14,138 bases of DNA, taken from positions 1 to 14,138 of the forward strand of contig JAZQZC010000002.1 of assembly GCA_045633845.1 (NCBI GenBank). Direction: 5' to 3'. Position 1 is the first letter of the stretch. Each line of letters begins with the position of its first letter. Made by a program: the position numbers and the translations under genes. The notes under the pieces were generated by a model. It was not told the DNA's origin, did no database searches, and saw only the letters and a list, made by a program, of their open reading frames with translations. Of this stretch, positions 6,091-13,714 are shown one piece after another. The DNA comes from RGIG4708 sp045633845. GTDB lineage: Bacteria; Bacillota; Clostridia; UMGS1810.

Positions 6091-6139
6091 ATGACAAACG
6101 GGGATGTTCCTTTGCAAAAGGTGCGTCCCCGTTTGTCAT
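6091..6139 (+). repeat. REP-like hairpin repeat, copy R3
   Basis: The arms are ATGACAAACGGGGA at 6091-6104 and TCCCCGTTTGTCAT at 6126-6139. The core between them (6105-6125) is identical to the R1 core at 162-182. The base before the G-run differs from R1 and R4 and is matched by a complementary change in the other arm, so pairing is preserved. It starts 13 nt after the stop of the RepA-like gene. Confidence 0.85.
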
Positions 6140-6171
6140 TTGTCAAAACATCCCCGTCTGTCCGTCTGTCA
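6140..6171 (-). repeat. Partial REP-like element (half copy)
   Basis: ACATCCCCGTCTGTC at 6148-6162 is the reverse complement of the left half of the REP-like element (GACAGACGGGGATGT). A short CGTCTGTCAC duplicate follows. No matching second arm is present, so this looks like a remnant of an inverted copy next to R3. Confidence 0.55.
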
Positions 6172-6172
6172 C

Positions 6173-6196
6173 AAAACAAAAGCGGGCAGTGCCCGC
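6173..6196 (-). terminator. Rho-independent terminator of galE
   Basis: Read on the minus strand, GCGGGC and GCCCGC pair around a 3-nt loop (6182-6196), followed by TTTTGTTTTG (complement of 6172-6181). It starts a few bases after the galE stop codon. Confidence 0.85.
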
Positions 6197-6201
6197 CTTT
6201 G

Positions 6202-7200
6202 TTATTGCATATTAAGCTTTGTAAATCTCCAGGAGTCCTCGCACATTTCGTCAATGCCCATTGTTGCAACCCAATTAAGCTCCTCTTTGGACTTTTTGGT
6301 GTCTGCATAGCACATTGCAATATCACCTGGGCGTCGTGGTGTAACAACATATTTGAGCTGCTTGCCGCAAGCCTTTTCGTATGCGTGGAGTACCTCGAGC
6401 ACAGAGTATCCGTTGCCTGTGCCAAGGTTGTAAATGTTTACACCTGTTGTTGCGGATACCTTTTGTACCGCTTTTACGTGACCAATACTTAAGTCAACCA
6501 CGTGAATGTAATCTCTTACGCCCGTGCCGTCGGGGGTGTTGTAGTCGTCGCCAAACACGTTAAGGTGCTCTCTTATGCCAACCGCAACCTGAGCTATGTA
6601 TGGTACAAGGTTGTTTGGAATTCCGTTGGGGCTTTCGCCTATAAGGCCGCTCTTGTGTGCGCCAATAGGGTTAAAGTAGCGCAAAAGCACAATGCTCCAC
6701 TCGTTGTCTGATACATATATATCCTGCAAAATATTTTCTATCATAAGCTTGGTGCTGCCGTAAGGGTTTGTGGTATGCAGCGGAAAATCCTCTGTAATAG
6801 GCACGCTTGCAGGGTCACCGTAAACAGTAGCAGAGGATGAAAATACAATTTTTTTGCATCCGTATTTTGCCATTGTCTGAGTAAGCACTAGTGTTGAGCC
6901 AATGTTGTTGTAATAGTATTGCATAGGCTTTGCAACAGACTCACCAACTGCCTTGAGCCCCGCAAAGTGAATAACTGCGTCTATTTTGTTTTCTTCAAAA
7001 ATTTTTTCAACTGCTTTGCGGTCAAGCAAATCAGCCTCATAAAATTTAAAATCTTTTTTTGTAATTTGTTTTATCTTGTCAAGAGTTTCGGGCTTGGAAT
7101 TGCAAAAATTGTCTATAACAGCAATTTCATAACCGCCGTTCAAAAGCTCTACACAAGTGTGACTTCCTATAAAACCTGCACCGCCTGTAACTAATATCAT
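6202..7200 (-). CDS. galE: UDP-glucose 4-epimerase
   Basis: This 332-aa cytoplasmic enzyme interconverts UDP-galactose and UDP-glucose, in the Leloir pathway and in supply of galactose for cell-surface polysaccharides. It is a short-chain dehydrogenase fold with the NAD-binding motif GGAGFIGSH at residues 6-14. The extended-SDR catalytic residues are S123 in FSSSATVYG and Y147/K151 in NPYGSTK. Further family blocks are HFAGLKAVGES, RYFNPIGAH and GVRDYIHVVDL. The length is normal for bacterial GalE. ATG at 7200 has AAGGAG (complement of about 7209-7214) upstream. It is monocistronic, convergent with the RepA-like gene and divergent from the apgM operon. Its promoter at 7234-7262 has an inverted repeat in the spacer. 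Confidence 0.97.
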   Translation of the reverse strand: MILVTGGAGFIGSHTCVELLNGGYEIAVIDNFCNSKPETLDKIKQITKKDFKFYEADLLDRKAVEKIFEENKIDAVIHFAGLKAVGESVAKPMQYYYNNIGSTLVLTQTMAKYGCKKIVFSSSATVYGDPASVPITEDFPLHTTNPYGSTKLMIENILQDIYVSDNEWSIVLLRYFNPIGAHKSGLIGESPNGIPNNLVPYIAQVAVGIREHLNVFGDDYNTPDGTGVRDYIHVVDLSIGHVKAVQKVSATTGVNIYNLGTGNGYSVLEVLHAYEKACGKQLKYVVTPRRPGDIAMCYADTKKSKEELNWVATMGIDEMCEDSWRFTKLNMQ

Positions 7201-7233
7201 ACCGTATCTCCTTTTTACAAATAATCTATTTAC

Positions 7234-7262
7234 ATTATATATCTGTTTCCAGATATTTGCAA
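7234..7262 (-). promoter_or_regulatory. Sigma-A promoter of galE with a palindrome in the spacer
   Basis: On the minus strand the -35 TTGCAA (complement of 7257-7262) and a consensus -10 TATAAT (complement of 7234-7239) are 17 nt apart. An inverted repeat, ATATCTG at 7239-7245 and CAGATAT at 7250-7256 with loop TTTC, fills the spacer. Its position would let a bound repressor occlude RNA polymerase, so it is a candidate operator. Confidence 0.75.
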
Positions 7263-7320
7263 TACAAAATTGTTACATTCATTTGAATTTTTTGTAAAAA
7301 CAGTGGATTTTTATGCGCTT

Positions 7321-7352
7321 TTGGTTCATAATGTATTATGAATACATATAAA
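7321..7352 (+). promoter_or_regulatory. Likely promoter of the apgM operon with an 18-bp palindrome
   Basis: TTGGTT at 7321-7326 can serve as -35. Possible -10 boxes are TACATA at 7343-7348 (16-nt spacer) or TATAAA at 7347-7352 (20-nt spacer). A perfect palindrome, TTCATAAT-GT-ATTATGAA, occupies 7325-7342, between the boxes, and is a candidate operator. The choice of -10 is uncertain. Confidence 0.45.
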
Positions 7353-7408
7353 ATTTGGTGCATTTTGTATTGTGCTCTGTTAATATTACATTTTTTGGAG
7401 GAACTTTT

Positions 7409-8623
7409 ATGAAATACGTTGTTATTCTTGGAGACGGAATGTCCGATTATCCTGTAGATGAGCTTGGGGGCAAAACACCTCTTGAGGTTGCAAAAAAGCC
7501 ATACATAGACTACCTTTGCTCCAAAGGCGAGGTTGGACTTGTGTCAAACGTACCCGAAAATCTGTCGCCGGGCAGTGATGTGGCAAACCTTTCGGCAATG
7601 GGCTACGACCCGCAAAAATATTATTCGGGCAGAAGTCCGCTTGAGGCAGTGTCCATAGGTGTTGATATGAAGGATACCGACATTGTTTTTCGCTGCAATG
7701 TTGTAACTGTAACCGAGGATGAGCCAAATTACGAGGACAAAATCATAGTTGACCACAGTGCAGACGAAATCACAACTGCCGAGGCGGCACTTTTGATTGA
7801 GGATGTGCAAAAGCACTTTGGCGGAGGAGAGTTTGAGTTTTACCCTGGTGTAAGCTACCGCCACGCCCTTGTGTGGGATAAGGGCGGCGAAAAATACACC
7901 CTCACACCGCCCCACGATATTTTGGAAAAGTGTATAGGCGACTATCTGCCAAAAGGCGAGGACAGCGCACCTCTTTACGATATGATGAAAAAGAGCTATG
8001 ATTTTTTGAACAACCATCCCGTAAACCTTGACAGAGCAAAGCGCGGGCTCAAAAAAGCCAACACCATATGGATATGGGGCGAGGGCAAAAAGCCTCAGCT
8101 CGACAGCTTTGAAAGCAAGTTTGGCATCAAGGGCAGTGTTATTTCGGCAGTAGACCTTATAAAAGGCATTGCACTGTGCGCAGGTATGGAGTCTATAGAT
8201 GTAGAGGGCGCAACAGGCAATGTTCATACCAACTTTAAAGGCAAAGCCGAGGCGGCGGTTAATGCACTCAAAAACGGAGCAGACTATGTGTACATTCATA
8301 TGGAAGCTCCTGACGAATGCGGTCACCGTCACGAAATCGAAAACAAAGTAAAATCTATAGAGCTTATAGACAGCATAGTTGTAAAGTATGTAAAGGAGCA
8401 GCTTGACCTGATGGGTGAGCATTACAGAATTCTTGTACTTCCCGACCATCCTACCCCCCTTAAGCTGCGCACACACACAAGAGATGCGGTGCCATACATA
8501 ATTTATGACAGCAAAAACGAAGCCCCAAGCGGCATTGACTGCTATACCGAAGCAAATGCCGCAAAAACAGGAATTGTTATTGACAAGGGCCACACCATAA
8601 TGGATAAATTTATTGTGGGCTGA
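7409..8623 (+). CDS. ApgM-like cofactor-independent phosphoglycerate mutase or proposed homoserine kinase
   Basis: This 404-aa protein belongs to the archaeal-type phosphoglycerate mutase group (ApgM/COG3635) of the alkaline phosphatase superfamily. It starts with VVILGDGMSDYP, with D9 as a metal ligand. The block GSDVANLSAMGYDP (S56, the likely phosphate-carrying residue) follows. Near the end come HMEAPDECGHRHE, a metal-binding His/Asp cluster, and LPDHPTP with THTRDAVPY. These are the expected metal and catalytic motifs in order. The family is annotated either as 2,3-bisphosphoglycerate-independent phosphoglycerate mutase (glycolysis) or, in many anaerobes, as a proposed homoserine kinase for threonine synthesis; sequence alone does not decide. 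ATG at 7409 follows GGAGG at 7397-7401; an upstream in-frame TTG at 7355 lies within the expected leader. It is probably the first gene of an operon with the membrane protein 30 nt downstream. Confidence 0.88.
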   Translation: MKYVVILGDGMSDYPVDELGGKTPLEVAKKPYIDYLCSKGEVGLVSNVPENLSPGSDVANLSAMGYDPQKYYSGRSPLEAVSIGVDMKDTDIVFRCNVVTVTEDEPNYEDKIIVDHSADEITTAEAALLIEDVQKHFGGGEFEFYPGVSYRHALVWDKGGEKYTLTPPHDILEKCIGDYLPKGEDSAPLYDMMKKSYDFLNNHPVNLDRAKRGLKKANTIWIWGEGKKPQLDSFESKFGIKGSVISAVDLIKGIALCAGMESIDVEGATGNVHTNFKGKAEAAVNALKNGADYVYIHMEAPDECGHRHEIENKVKSIELIDSIVVKYVKEQLDLMGEHYRILVLPDHPTPLKLRTHTRDAVPYIIYDSKNEAPSGIDCYTEANAAKTGIVIDKGHTIMDKFIVG

Positions 8624-8653
8624 TAAAACTAACAAAACAAAGGATTGATTATT

Positions 8654-9733
8654 ATGAAATTACTACCCAAAGACCCTGTAAAAACACTTGTGGTTATAGC
8701 ATATATGGCAGTGGCGGCATTGTTTGTGTTTTTTGTGCTGCCCTATGCCGTAGAATATTTGCTGCCCTTTATTGTGGCGGGTGTAATTTCGGTTGTAATT
8801 ACGCCGATTATAGACTTTATGACAGTAAAGCTGCATATCCCGCGCAAAATATCCACCATTGTATCGGTATTGATTGTGCTTGCGGTAATAGGCTTGTTTA
8901 TGTTTAATCTTGTGTATCAGGCAGTGTATTTTTTGCAGGATTTTGCACTTAAGGTTCCCGATATGCTTAACAGCGAATTTACACTTCCCGAATGGGTAAA
9001 CAAAATAAATGCATATATTATACGCTTTCCTGAGCCGATGCAGGATTTTGTAAACAGCATTAAAGACAATTTTATAAGCAACATATCCGAAATTATACAG
9101 CCTGCAACAACCGCAACAATAAAGCTTGCCCGCTCAATTGCGGCAAAGCTGCCTACAATACTAATATTTACAGTTGTTACAATTATGGCAACGTATTTTA
9201 TCAACTACGACAAAAAAAGACTTGTCGATTTTGCAAACAAGCATATGAGTGCATCGGCAATAAAAAAAGTAAAAAAGATAAAAAGCGGCTTGTATCAGGC
9301 GCTGGGTGCATATGTAAGAGCACAGCTTATAATGATGTGCATAATGTTTACGGTGCTTTTAATAGGCTTTGGAATTCTGGGTGTAAAATCACCGCTGTTT
9401 GTGGCATTTATAACTGCGGTTGTAGATGCAATACCAATCCTCGGTACGGGAACTGTGCTTATTCCGTGGGCAATAGTGTCCTTTGTTATGGGTGATTTTG
9501 CAAGGGGCATAGGACTTGTAATTATGTATGTGTGCGCCATTGTTATAAGGCAGTTTACAGAGCCGCGAATTGTGAGCCTTCAAATCGGGCTGCACCCCCT
9601 CATTACTCTTATGTCGATGTATGCAGGTCTTTTGACCTTTGGCGTATTTGGTATGATTATAGGACCTATAATAACAATTGTGGTAATCAAAGCAATCGAA
9701 ATAGAAAAACAAAGCAACGAGGAGGTAATATAA
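8654..9733 (+). CDS. AI-2E family / YtvI-like integral membrane protein (UPF0118)
   Basis: This 359-aa polytopic membrane protein belongs to the UPF0118 / AI-2E transporter family. Two hydrophobic segments lie near the N-terminus (about 14-60), a third at about 68-95, a soluble loop at about 100-155, then several segments to the end. The C-terminal signature TEPRIVSLQIGLHPLITL followed by GVFGMIIGP is typical of the family and looks especially like the sporulation protein YtvI of spore-forming Firmicutes. Members have been linked to autoinducer export, Na+/H+ antiport and spore formation, so the substrate is not known here. ATG at 8654 lies 9 nt after AAAGGA at 8639-8644. Its last codons contain the ribosome binding site of the response regulator, whose ATG abuts its stop codon. 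This tight coupling suggests co-expression with the two-component system. Confidence 0.87.
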   Translation: MKLLPKDPVKTLVVIAYMAVAALFVFFVLPYAVEYLLPFIVAGVISVVITPIIDFMTVKLHIPRKISTIVSVLIVLAVIGLFMFNLVYQAVYFLQDFALKVPDMLNSEFTLPEWVNKINAYIIRFPEPMQDFVNSIKDNFISNISEIIQPATTATIKLARSIAAKLPTILIFTVVTIMATYFINYDKKRLVDFANKHMSASAIKKVKKIKSGLYQALGAYVRAQLIMMCIMFTVLLIGFGILGVKSPLFVAFITAVVDAIPILGTGTVLIPWAIVSFVMGDFARGIGLVIMYVCAIVIRQFTEPRIVSLQIGLHPLITLMSMYAGLLTFGVFGMIIGPIITIVVIKAIEIEKQSNEEVI

Positions 9734-10417
9734 ATGGCAGATAACAAAATTCTTGTTGTTGATGACGAAAAAAACATCAGCGAGCTCATAAGACTTTACT
9801 TAAAAAAAGACGGCTACGATGTAATATGTGCTTCTGATGGTGCTTCGGCACTCGGGCACTTTCGCGAAAACAAATTTGCGGCGGTAATTCTCGACATAAT
9901 GATGCCGGGGATTGACGGCATAGATGTGCTTAAGGAAATACGCAAAACAAGCCGCACCCCTGTTATAATGCTCACTGCAAAGGGCGAGGTTATCGACAAA
10001 ATACTCGGTCTTGAGCTTGGTGCAGACGATTATGTTGTAAAGCCCTTTGAGCCAAAGGAGCTTATGGCAAGGCTCAAAGCAGTTTTGCGACGAAGCGAGC
10101 CCCCTGCCGAAAAGGTAAATGAGGTTTCGTTCCCCAAGCTCAATATAAATATGGACACATTTGAGTTGAAAATTGACGGACAGGTTATGAAAATCCCGCC
10201 AAAAGAGCTGGAGCTGCTGTTTTACCTGTGCTCGCATCCAAACAAGGTGTTTACCCGCGACCAGCTTTTAGACGAGGTGTGGGGGTACGAATTTTTTGGC
10301 GACAGCCGCACAATAGACGTTCACATAAAAAGACTTCGCGAAAAAATCGACAAATATTCCGATTTGTGGGAGCTTAAAACAGTTTGCCGTGTAGGCTATA
10401 AGTTTGAGGTGAAGTAA
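9734..10417 (+). CDS. OmpR/PhoB-family response regulator
   Basis: This 227-aa cytoplasmic protein is a two-component transcription factor. The receiver domain (about 1-120) has the acidic pair D10/D11, phospho-acceptor D54 in ILDIMMPG, T81 in MLTAKG and K103 in YVVKPF, all as required for phosphorylation. The C-terminal winged-helix domain (about 130-227) has the PhoB-type pattern PPKELELLFYL, then RDQLLDEVWGY and the recognition helix region DSRTIDVHIKRLREKI. ATG at 9734 directly follows the stop of the membrane protein gene, with GGAGG at 9721-9725. The histidine kinase begins immediately after its stop codon, so the pair is translationally coupled. It likely regulates genes for the cell envelope; htrA downstream is a candidate target (inference). 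Confidence 0.96.
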   Translation: MADNKILVVDDEKNISELIRLYLKKDGYDVICASDGASALGHFRENKFAAVILDIMMPGIDGIDVLKEIRKTSRTPVIMLTAKGEVIDKILGLELGADDYVVKPFEPKELMARLKAVLRRSEPPAEKVNEVSFPKLNINMDTFELKIDGQVMKIPPKELELLFYLCSHPNKVFTRDQLLDEVWGYEFFGDSRTIDVHIKRLREKIDKYSDLWELKTVCRVGYKFEVK

Positions 10418-11842
10418 TTGAAAAAAAGCATTTTAAAAAATATGCTTGTAGGCAGCAGTATAATTGTGCTTACTACTTTTCTTATTGTTGTGCTCGTCTT
10501 TTCAAAATTTGTGCAGACAACCTCTGTTGAGCAGGAGAGTGAGCTTCTTTCCAACAACATCACCCGTATAAATGACATATCGCGGGTTGCATTTGCAAAC
10601 AGCTCCACCAATATGGACATAATATACGGCAGAATGATAGACAACCTCGCGTATAACCTTGGTGCCTCGGTAATTGTGTTTGACACAAACGGGCGCATAA
10701 TAACCGTATCGGGTTCAAACACCGGCAGGTATGTGGGGCACACTCTCAACAAAAATATATATCAAAATATTATCAAAGGCAACGAAATAAAAAAGATAGG
10801 GCTTTTAGACGAGCTGTTTGACGGCGAGTCCACCCTTACAGTGGGTGCACCGCTTACCGACAACGGAGTTGTTTATGCGGGCACACTTATCAGCAGGCCT
10901 GTACCCGATATTATGGAGGCATACAGCTCGGTAATTGTAAGGCTCGTAATAATGATACTTATTGCAATTTTGTTTTCGTCTGTTTTGTTCTATTATATAT
11001 CAAAAAGAGTTACAACGCCTGTTTCGCAAATCAACAGTGTTGTAAACGAATTTTCAAAGGGCAATTTTGACCGCAGAGTTGAATACCAAAGCGATGACGA
11101 GCTTGGTGAGCTTTCGCAAAATATCAATCGTATGGCAAACTCACTGGAAAACTTGGAAAAAATGCGCTCAAGCTTTGTGTCTGACGTGTCACACGAGCTA
11201 CGCACTCCTATGACAACCATTTCGGGCTTTGTGGAGGGCATACTCGACGGCACCATCGAAAAAGAGGAGCAGGGCAGGTATCTTGAAATTGTACTGTCTG
11301 AGTCAAAGCGCCTGTCACGACTTGTTACCGATTTGCTCAACCTTACAAAGATGCAAAACAGTGAGGTGGAGCTTGCTGTAAGTGAGTTTGATATTGTTGA
11401 TCTTGCATTCCAGGCGCTGCTTAACTTTGAAAAGCAAATAAACGATAACGAGTTTGAAATAGAAACAAATGTTCCCGACGACAAAATACAGGTTGTTGCG
11501 GACAAGGATGCAATAACTCAGGTGCTTACCAATCTTTTGGGCAACGCGGTTAAATTTACGCCGCAGGGCGGCAAAATATCCATACGTATATGGAAGCATC
11601 AGCTTCGCGCGTATGTAGAAATCAAAAACACAGGCAAGGGTATTGCGCCCCAAAAGCTTCAGTTTATATGGGACAGATTTTACAAAACAGACAAATCACG
11701 CAGCTCCGACAAGGGCGGCTTTGGACTTGGACTTTGCATAGTAAAGTCCATTATAGACAAGCACAACCAAAAAATATGGGCCGAAAGTGTACCCGACGAA
11801 TATACATTGTTTACATTTTCGCTTAAGCTGGCTCAAAAATAG
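10418..11842 (+). CDS. Sensor histidine kinase (HAMP, HisKA, HATPase)
   Basis: This 474-aa membrane kinase is the partner of the preceding response regulator. A first membrane segment at about 8-30 is followed by an extracytoplasmic sensor region (about 31-165) with a PAS/Cache-like pattern (GASVIVFDTNGRIITVS). A second membrane segment at about 168-192 leads into a HAMP domain (about 193-245). The HisKA domain contains SHELRTPMTTI with H259 as phosphorylated residue. The ATPase domain has the N box NLLGNAVKFT, the G1 box NTGKGI and the G2 box GFGLGLCIV. The architecture is like PhoR/ResE/WalK. It starts at TTG (10418), directly after the regulator's stop, with GAGGTG at 10406-10411 as ribosome binding site. 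No clear terminator follows; a MITE-like element separates it from htrA. Confidence 0.95.
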   Translation: MKKSILKNMLVGSSIIVLTTFLIVVLVFSKFVQTTSVEQESELLSNNITRINDISRVAFANSSTNMDIIYGRMIDNLAYNLGASVIVFDTNGRIITVSGSNTGRYVGHTLNKNIYQNIIKGNEIKKIGLLDELFDGESTLTVGAPLTDNGVVYAGTLISRPVPDIMEAYSSVIVRLVIMILIAILFSSVLFYYISKRVTTPVSQINSVVNEFSKGNFDRRVEYQSDDELGELSQNINRMANSLENLEKMRSSFVSDVSHELRTPMTTISGFVEGILDGTIEKEEQGRYLEIVLSESKRLSRLVTDLLNLTKMQNSEVELAVSEFDIVDLAFQALLNFEKQINDNEFEIETNVPDDKIQVVADKDAITQVLTNLLGNAVKFTPQGGKISIRIWKHQLRAYVEIKNTGKGIAPQKLQFIWDRFYKTDKSRSSDKGGFGLGLCIVKSIIDKHNQKIWAESVPDEYTLFTFSLKLAQK

Positions 11843-11918
11843 TAATTGGATTAATGATGGTTTTTTGCCAGATAGTACGCTCTTTATATGTGTGTCGAAT
11901 GATGTCAAAATGTGAAAG

Positions 11919-12049
11919 CCTTCCCCTTGAGGGGAAGGGGGACCGCTTGCGGTGGATGAGGTGGGAATGTAATGATTTTTATAATAACGATTGATTTGCA
12001 ATCTACACCTCATCAGTCACTTCGTGACAGCTTCCCCTCAAGGGGAAGC
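11919..12049. mobile_element. MITE-like element with inverted two-hairpin ends
   Basis: Each end holds two hairpins and then TGAGGTG. The left end has CCTTCCCC-TTGA-GGGGAAGG (11919-11938), then ACCGC-TT-GCGGT (11942-11953), then GGATGAGGTG. The right end is the inverted version: CACCTCATCA, then GTCAC-TTC-GTGAC (12016-12028), then GCTTCCCC-TCAA-GGGGAAGC (12030-12049). Several stem positions differ between the ends but pairing is kept. No coding capacity is present. I see no clear target-site duplication. Short palindromic repeats of this general type are widespread in gut Clostridia (from memory), so mobilisation by a transposase elsewhere is likely but inferred. Confidence 0.7.
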
Positions 12050-12119
12050 CTTAAAAAATTTGTTTCTTATATAACATAAGCATTTCGCTAAAAATAATTT
12101 ATTTGTTTTTCATAATTTA

Positions 12120-12151
12120 TTAACAACTTGTTCAAAACAATGGTGTACAAT
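12120..12151 (+). promoter_or_regulatory. Possible htrA promoter
   Basis: TACAAT at 12146-12151 is a plausible -10. The only -35-like hexamer, TTAACA at 12120-12125, is 20 nt away, which is not ideal and may indicate activator dependence. An inverted repeat AACAA-C-TTGTT at 12122-12132 lies between them. Weak evidence. Confidence 0.35.
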
Positions 12152-12179
12152 AAAAACAGTTGACAAGGAGGTCACATTT

Positions 12180-13454
12180 ATGGACGAATTCAAATGGTAC
12201 AACGATGACTTTCAGAATAACACAAATAATTACACACAAAATAATAATTCAGATAATACACAATACACACCCCCAAAACCAAAGAAAAAGCTGTTTAAAA
12301 ACAAAAAATCAATTGCAACAGCAGCTTTGTCGGTTGCACTTGTTGGTGTAATAGGCTTTTCGGGATATGCACTTTACAGCGGCAACGCAGGCGGTGCGAA
12401 TATATCCGATTCGCTTATGAGCAATCTTGAGGGTATATCGGAGCAAAAGCAGGAGCAGGATGTAGAAAAGCTTGTTACAAGCAACAGCTCAAAGGTGTAT
12501 ACAATACCCGAGGTTGTTGATATTGTTGGCCCTGCAGTTGTGGGTGTTGTTAACAAAACAACCTACACAAACCCCTATGCTTACTACTACGGTCAGCAGC
12601 AACAAAGCACCGAAATTGAGCAGGGCAGCGGCTCGGGCGTTATAATCAGCGACGACGGATATATTGTTACCAACAACCACGTTATTGAGGGCGCAACAGA
12701 GATTGTTGTAATACTCAGTGCAGGTGAGGAGTACACTGCAAAGCTCGTTGGCAGCGATTCCAAAACTGACCTTGCAGTGCTCAAAATAGATGCAGAGGCA
12801 CTTACCTATGCAAAGCTGGGCACAAGCAGCGAGCTCAGAGTCGGCGAAACTGCAATTGCAATCGGTAACCCCTTGGGTCAGGAATTTGCAGGCACAACCA
12901 CTCAGGGTATAATAAGCGGCCTCAACCGTACAATTACCATAGGCAACAAAACTATGAACCTTATTCAGACAGACGCCGCAATCAACCCGGGTAATTCGGG
13001 GGGTGCTCTTTGCAACGAGCACGGCGAGGTTGTAGGCATCAATACTGCCAAAATCTCATCCTCACAGTATGAGGGCCTTGGCTTTGCAATTCCTATTGAC
13101 GATGCAAAGCCCATTATAGAGGACCTTATTGCAAACGGATATGTAACAGGCAGACCTGTAATAGGTATCGGCGGCAGAGCAGTTACCGAGCAGGATGCAA
13201 GGGCATACAACCTTAAGGTCGGTGTTTATGTGTCTAGTATGACGGCAGATTCGCCTGCATATATGGCAGGTATTAAAATAGGCGATATCATCACAGAATG
13301 TGACGGCAAAAAGATAGAAACAGTAGACGACCTTAACGAAGTTAAAAACAAACACAAGGTTGGTGATACCCTTAAAATGAAGGTTTACAGACAGGGTAAA
13401 ACCATAGATATAAAATTAGTATTGGGCGAAGAAGCCCCCGGCTCCAATGGCTGA
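12180..13454 (+). CDS. htrA: HtrA/DegP-like serine protease with PDZ domain
   Basis: This 424-aa membrane-anchored protease degrades misfolded proteins outside the membrane. An Asn/Gln/Thr-rich cytoplasmic tail (about 1-32) and a basic stretch precede one membrane segment (about 44-63), giving an N-in orientation. The trypsin-like domain carries the full catalytic triad: H167 in VTNNHVIEG, D197 in SKTDLAVL and S273 in NPGNSGGAL. A single PDZ domain (about 325-415) follows, with GVYVSSMTADSPAYMAGIKIGD as its start. The length and layout match HtrA/HtrB/YyxA of Firmicutes. ATG at 12180 follows AAGGAGGT at 12165-12172. It lies downstream of a two-component system and probably has its own promoter. 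A terminator follows at 13489-13523. Confidence 0.96.
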   Translation: MDEFKWYNDDFQNNTNNYTQNNNSDNTQYTPPKPKKKLFKNKKSIATAALSVALVGVIGFSGYALYSGNAGGANISDSLMSNLEGISEQKQEQDVEKLVTSNSSKVYTIPEVVDIVGPAVVGVVNKTTYTNPYAYYYGQQQQSTEIEQGSGSGVIISDDGYIVTNNHVIEGATEIVVILSAGEEYTAKLVGSDSKTDLAVLKIDAEALTYAKLGTSSELRVGETAIAIGNPLGQEFAGTTTQGIISGLNRTITIGNKTMNLIQTDAAINPGNSGGALCNEHGEVVGINTAKISSSQYEGLGFAIPIDDAKPIIEDLIANGYVTGRPVIGIGGRAVTEQDARAYNLKVGVYVSSMTADSPAYMAGIKIGDIITECDGKKIETVDDLNEVKNKHKVGDTLKMKVYRQGKTIDIKLVLGEEAPGSNG

Positions 13455-13488
13455 CAGACTCTCTCTTTTTATATAAATTCCCCCAAAG

Positions 13489-13523
13489 AAACAGACGGTA
13501 TGCACCAGGTATACCGTCTGTTT
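13489..13523 (+). terminator. Rho-independent terminator after htrA
   Basis: AAACAGACGGTAT at 13489-13501 pairs perfectly with ATACCGTCTGTTT at 13511-13523 around a 9-nt loop. It is followed by TACATTTTT. It lies 34 nt after the stop codon. Confidence 0.88.
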
Positions 13524-13549
13524 TACATTTTTAAAGCCAAGCTGAGGTG

Positions 13550-13614
13550 CCAAAAGGTGACAAATGGGGATGTTCGCGCCTTCGGCACGTGCGTCCCCAT
13601 TTGTCACCTTTTGG
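13550..13614 (+). repeat. REP-like hairpin repeat, copy R4
   Basis: It has perfect 21-bp arms at 13550-13570 and 13594-13614, starting CCAAAAGGTGAC. The internal loop (TGTT left, TGCG right) is the same as in R1. The tip stem is built on GCGCC-TTC-GGCAC instead of CCTTT-GCA-AAAGG, so the tip sequence changed while the hairpin was kept. Confidence 0.85.
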
Positions 13615-13626
13615 GAAATAATTGCA

Positions 13627-13670
13627 GTGGGGGAAGTTCCTTTGAAAAAGGTGCGTCCCCCATCTGTCAC
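13627..13670 (+). repeat. REP-like hairpin repeat, copy R5
   Basis: GTGGGGGA at 13627-13634 pairs through GGGGGA with the TCCCCC of 13656-13661. The tip is CCTTT-GAA-AAAGG. The right side continues ATCTGTCAC, but the left side lacks the matching GTGACAGAT, so the outer part of the left arm has been lost or replaced. Confidence 0.75.
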
Positions 13671-13714
13671 GTCCGTCTGCGTCCCCATTTGTCACCTTTT
13701 GGGAAATAATTGAA

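Noticed and set aside
7323..7332. Decamer GGTTCATAAT shared with the iteron-like unit at 5346-5355
   Set aside because: The shared part is short and AT-rich, and the sequences diverge right after; chance is likely.
7544..8635. Long minus-strand open reading frame opposite apgM
   Set aside because: It mirrors a clearly conserved gene, is rich in Cys/Tyr/Val runs, lacks recognisable motifs and has no ribosome binding site evidence.
11843..11918. Terminator directly after the histidine kinase gene
   Set aside because: No stable stem followed by a T-run is visible before the MITE-like element.
12160..12165. Consensus -35 TTGACA just before htrA
   Set aside because: It abuts the ribosome binding site, and a -10 at 17 nt would fall inside the gene with no match.
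12489..13022. Minus-strand open reading frame opposite htrA
   Set aside because: It overlaps the conserved protease domain on the other strand and has Cys-rich shadow composition.
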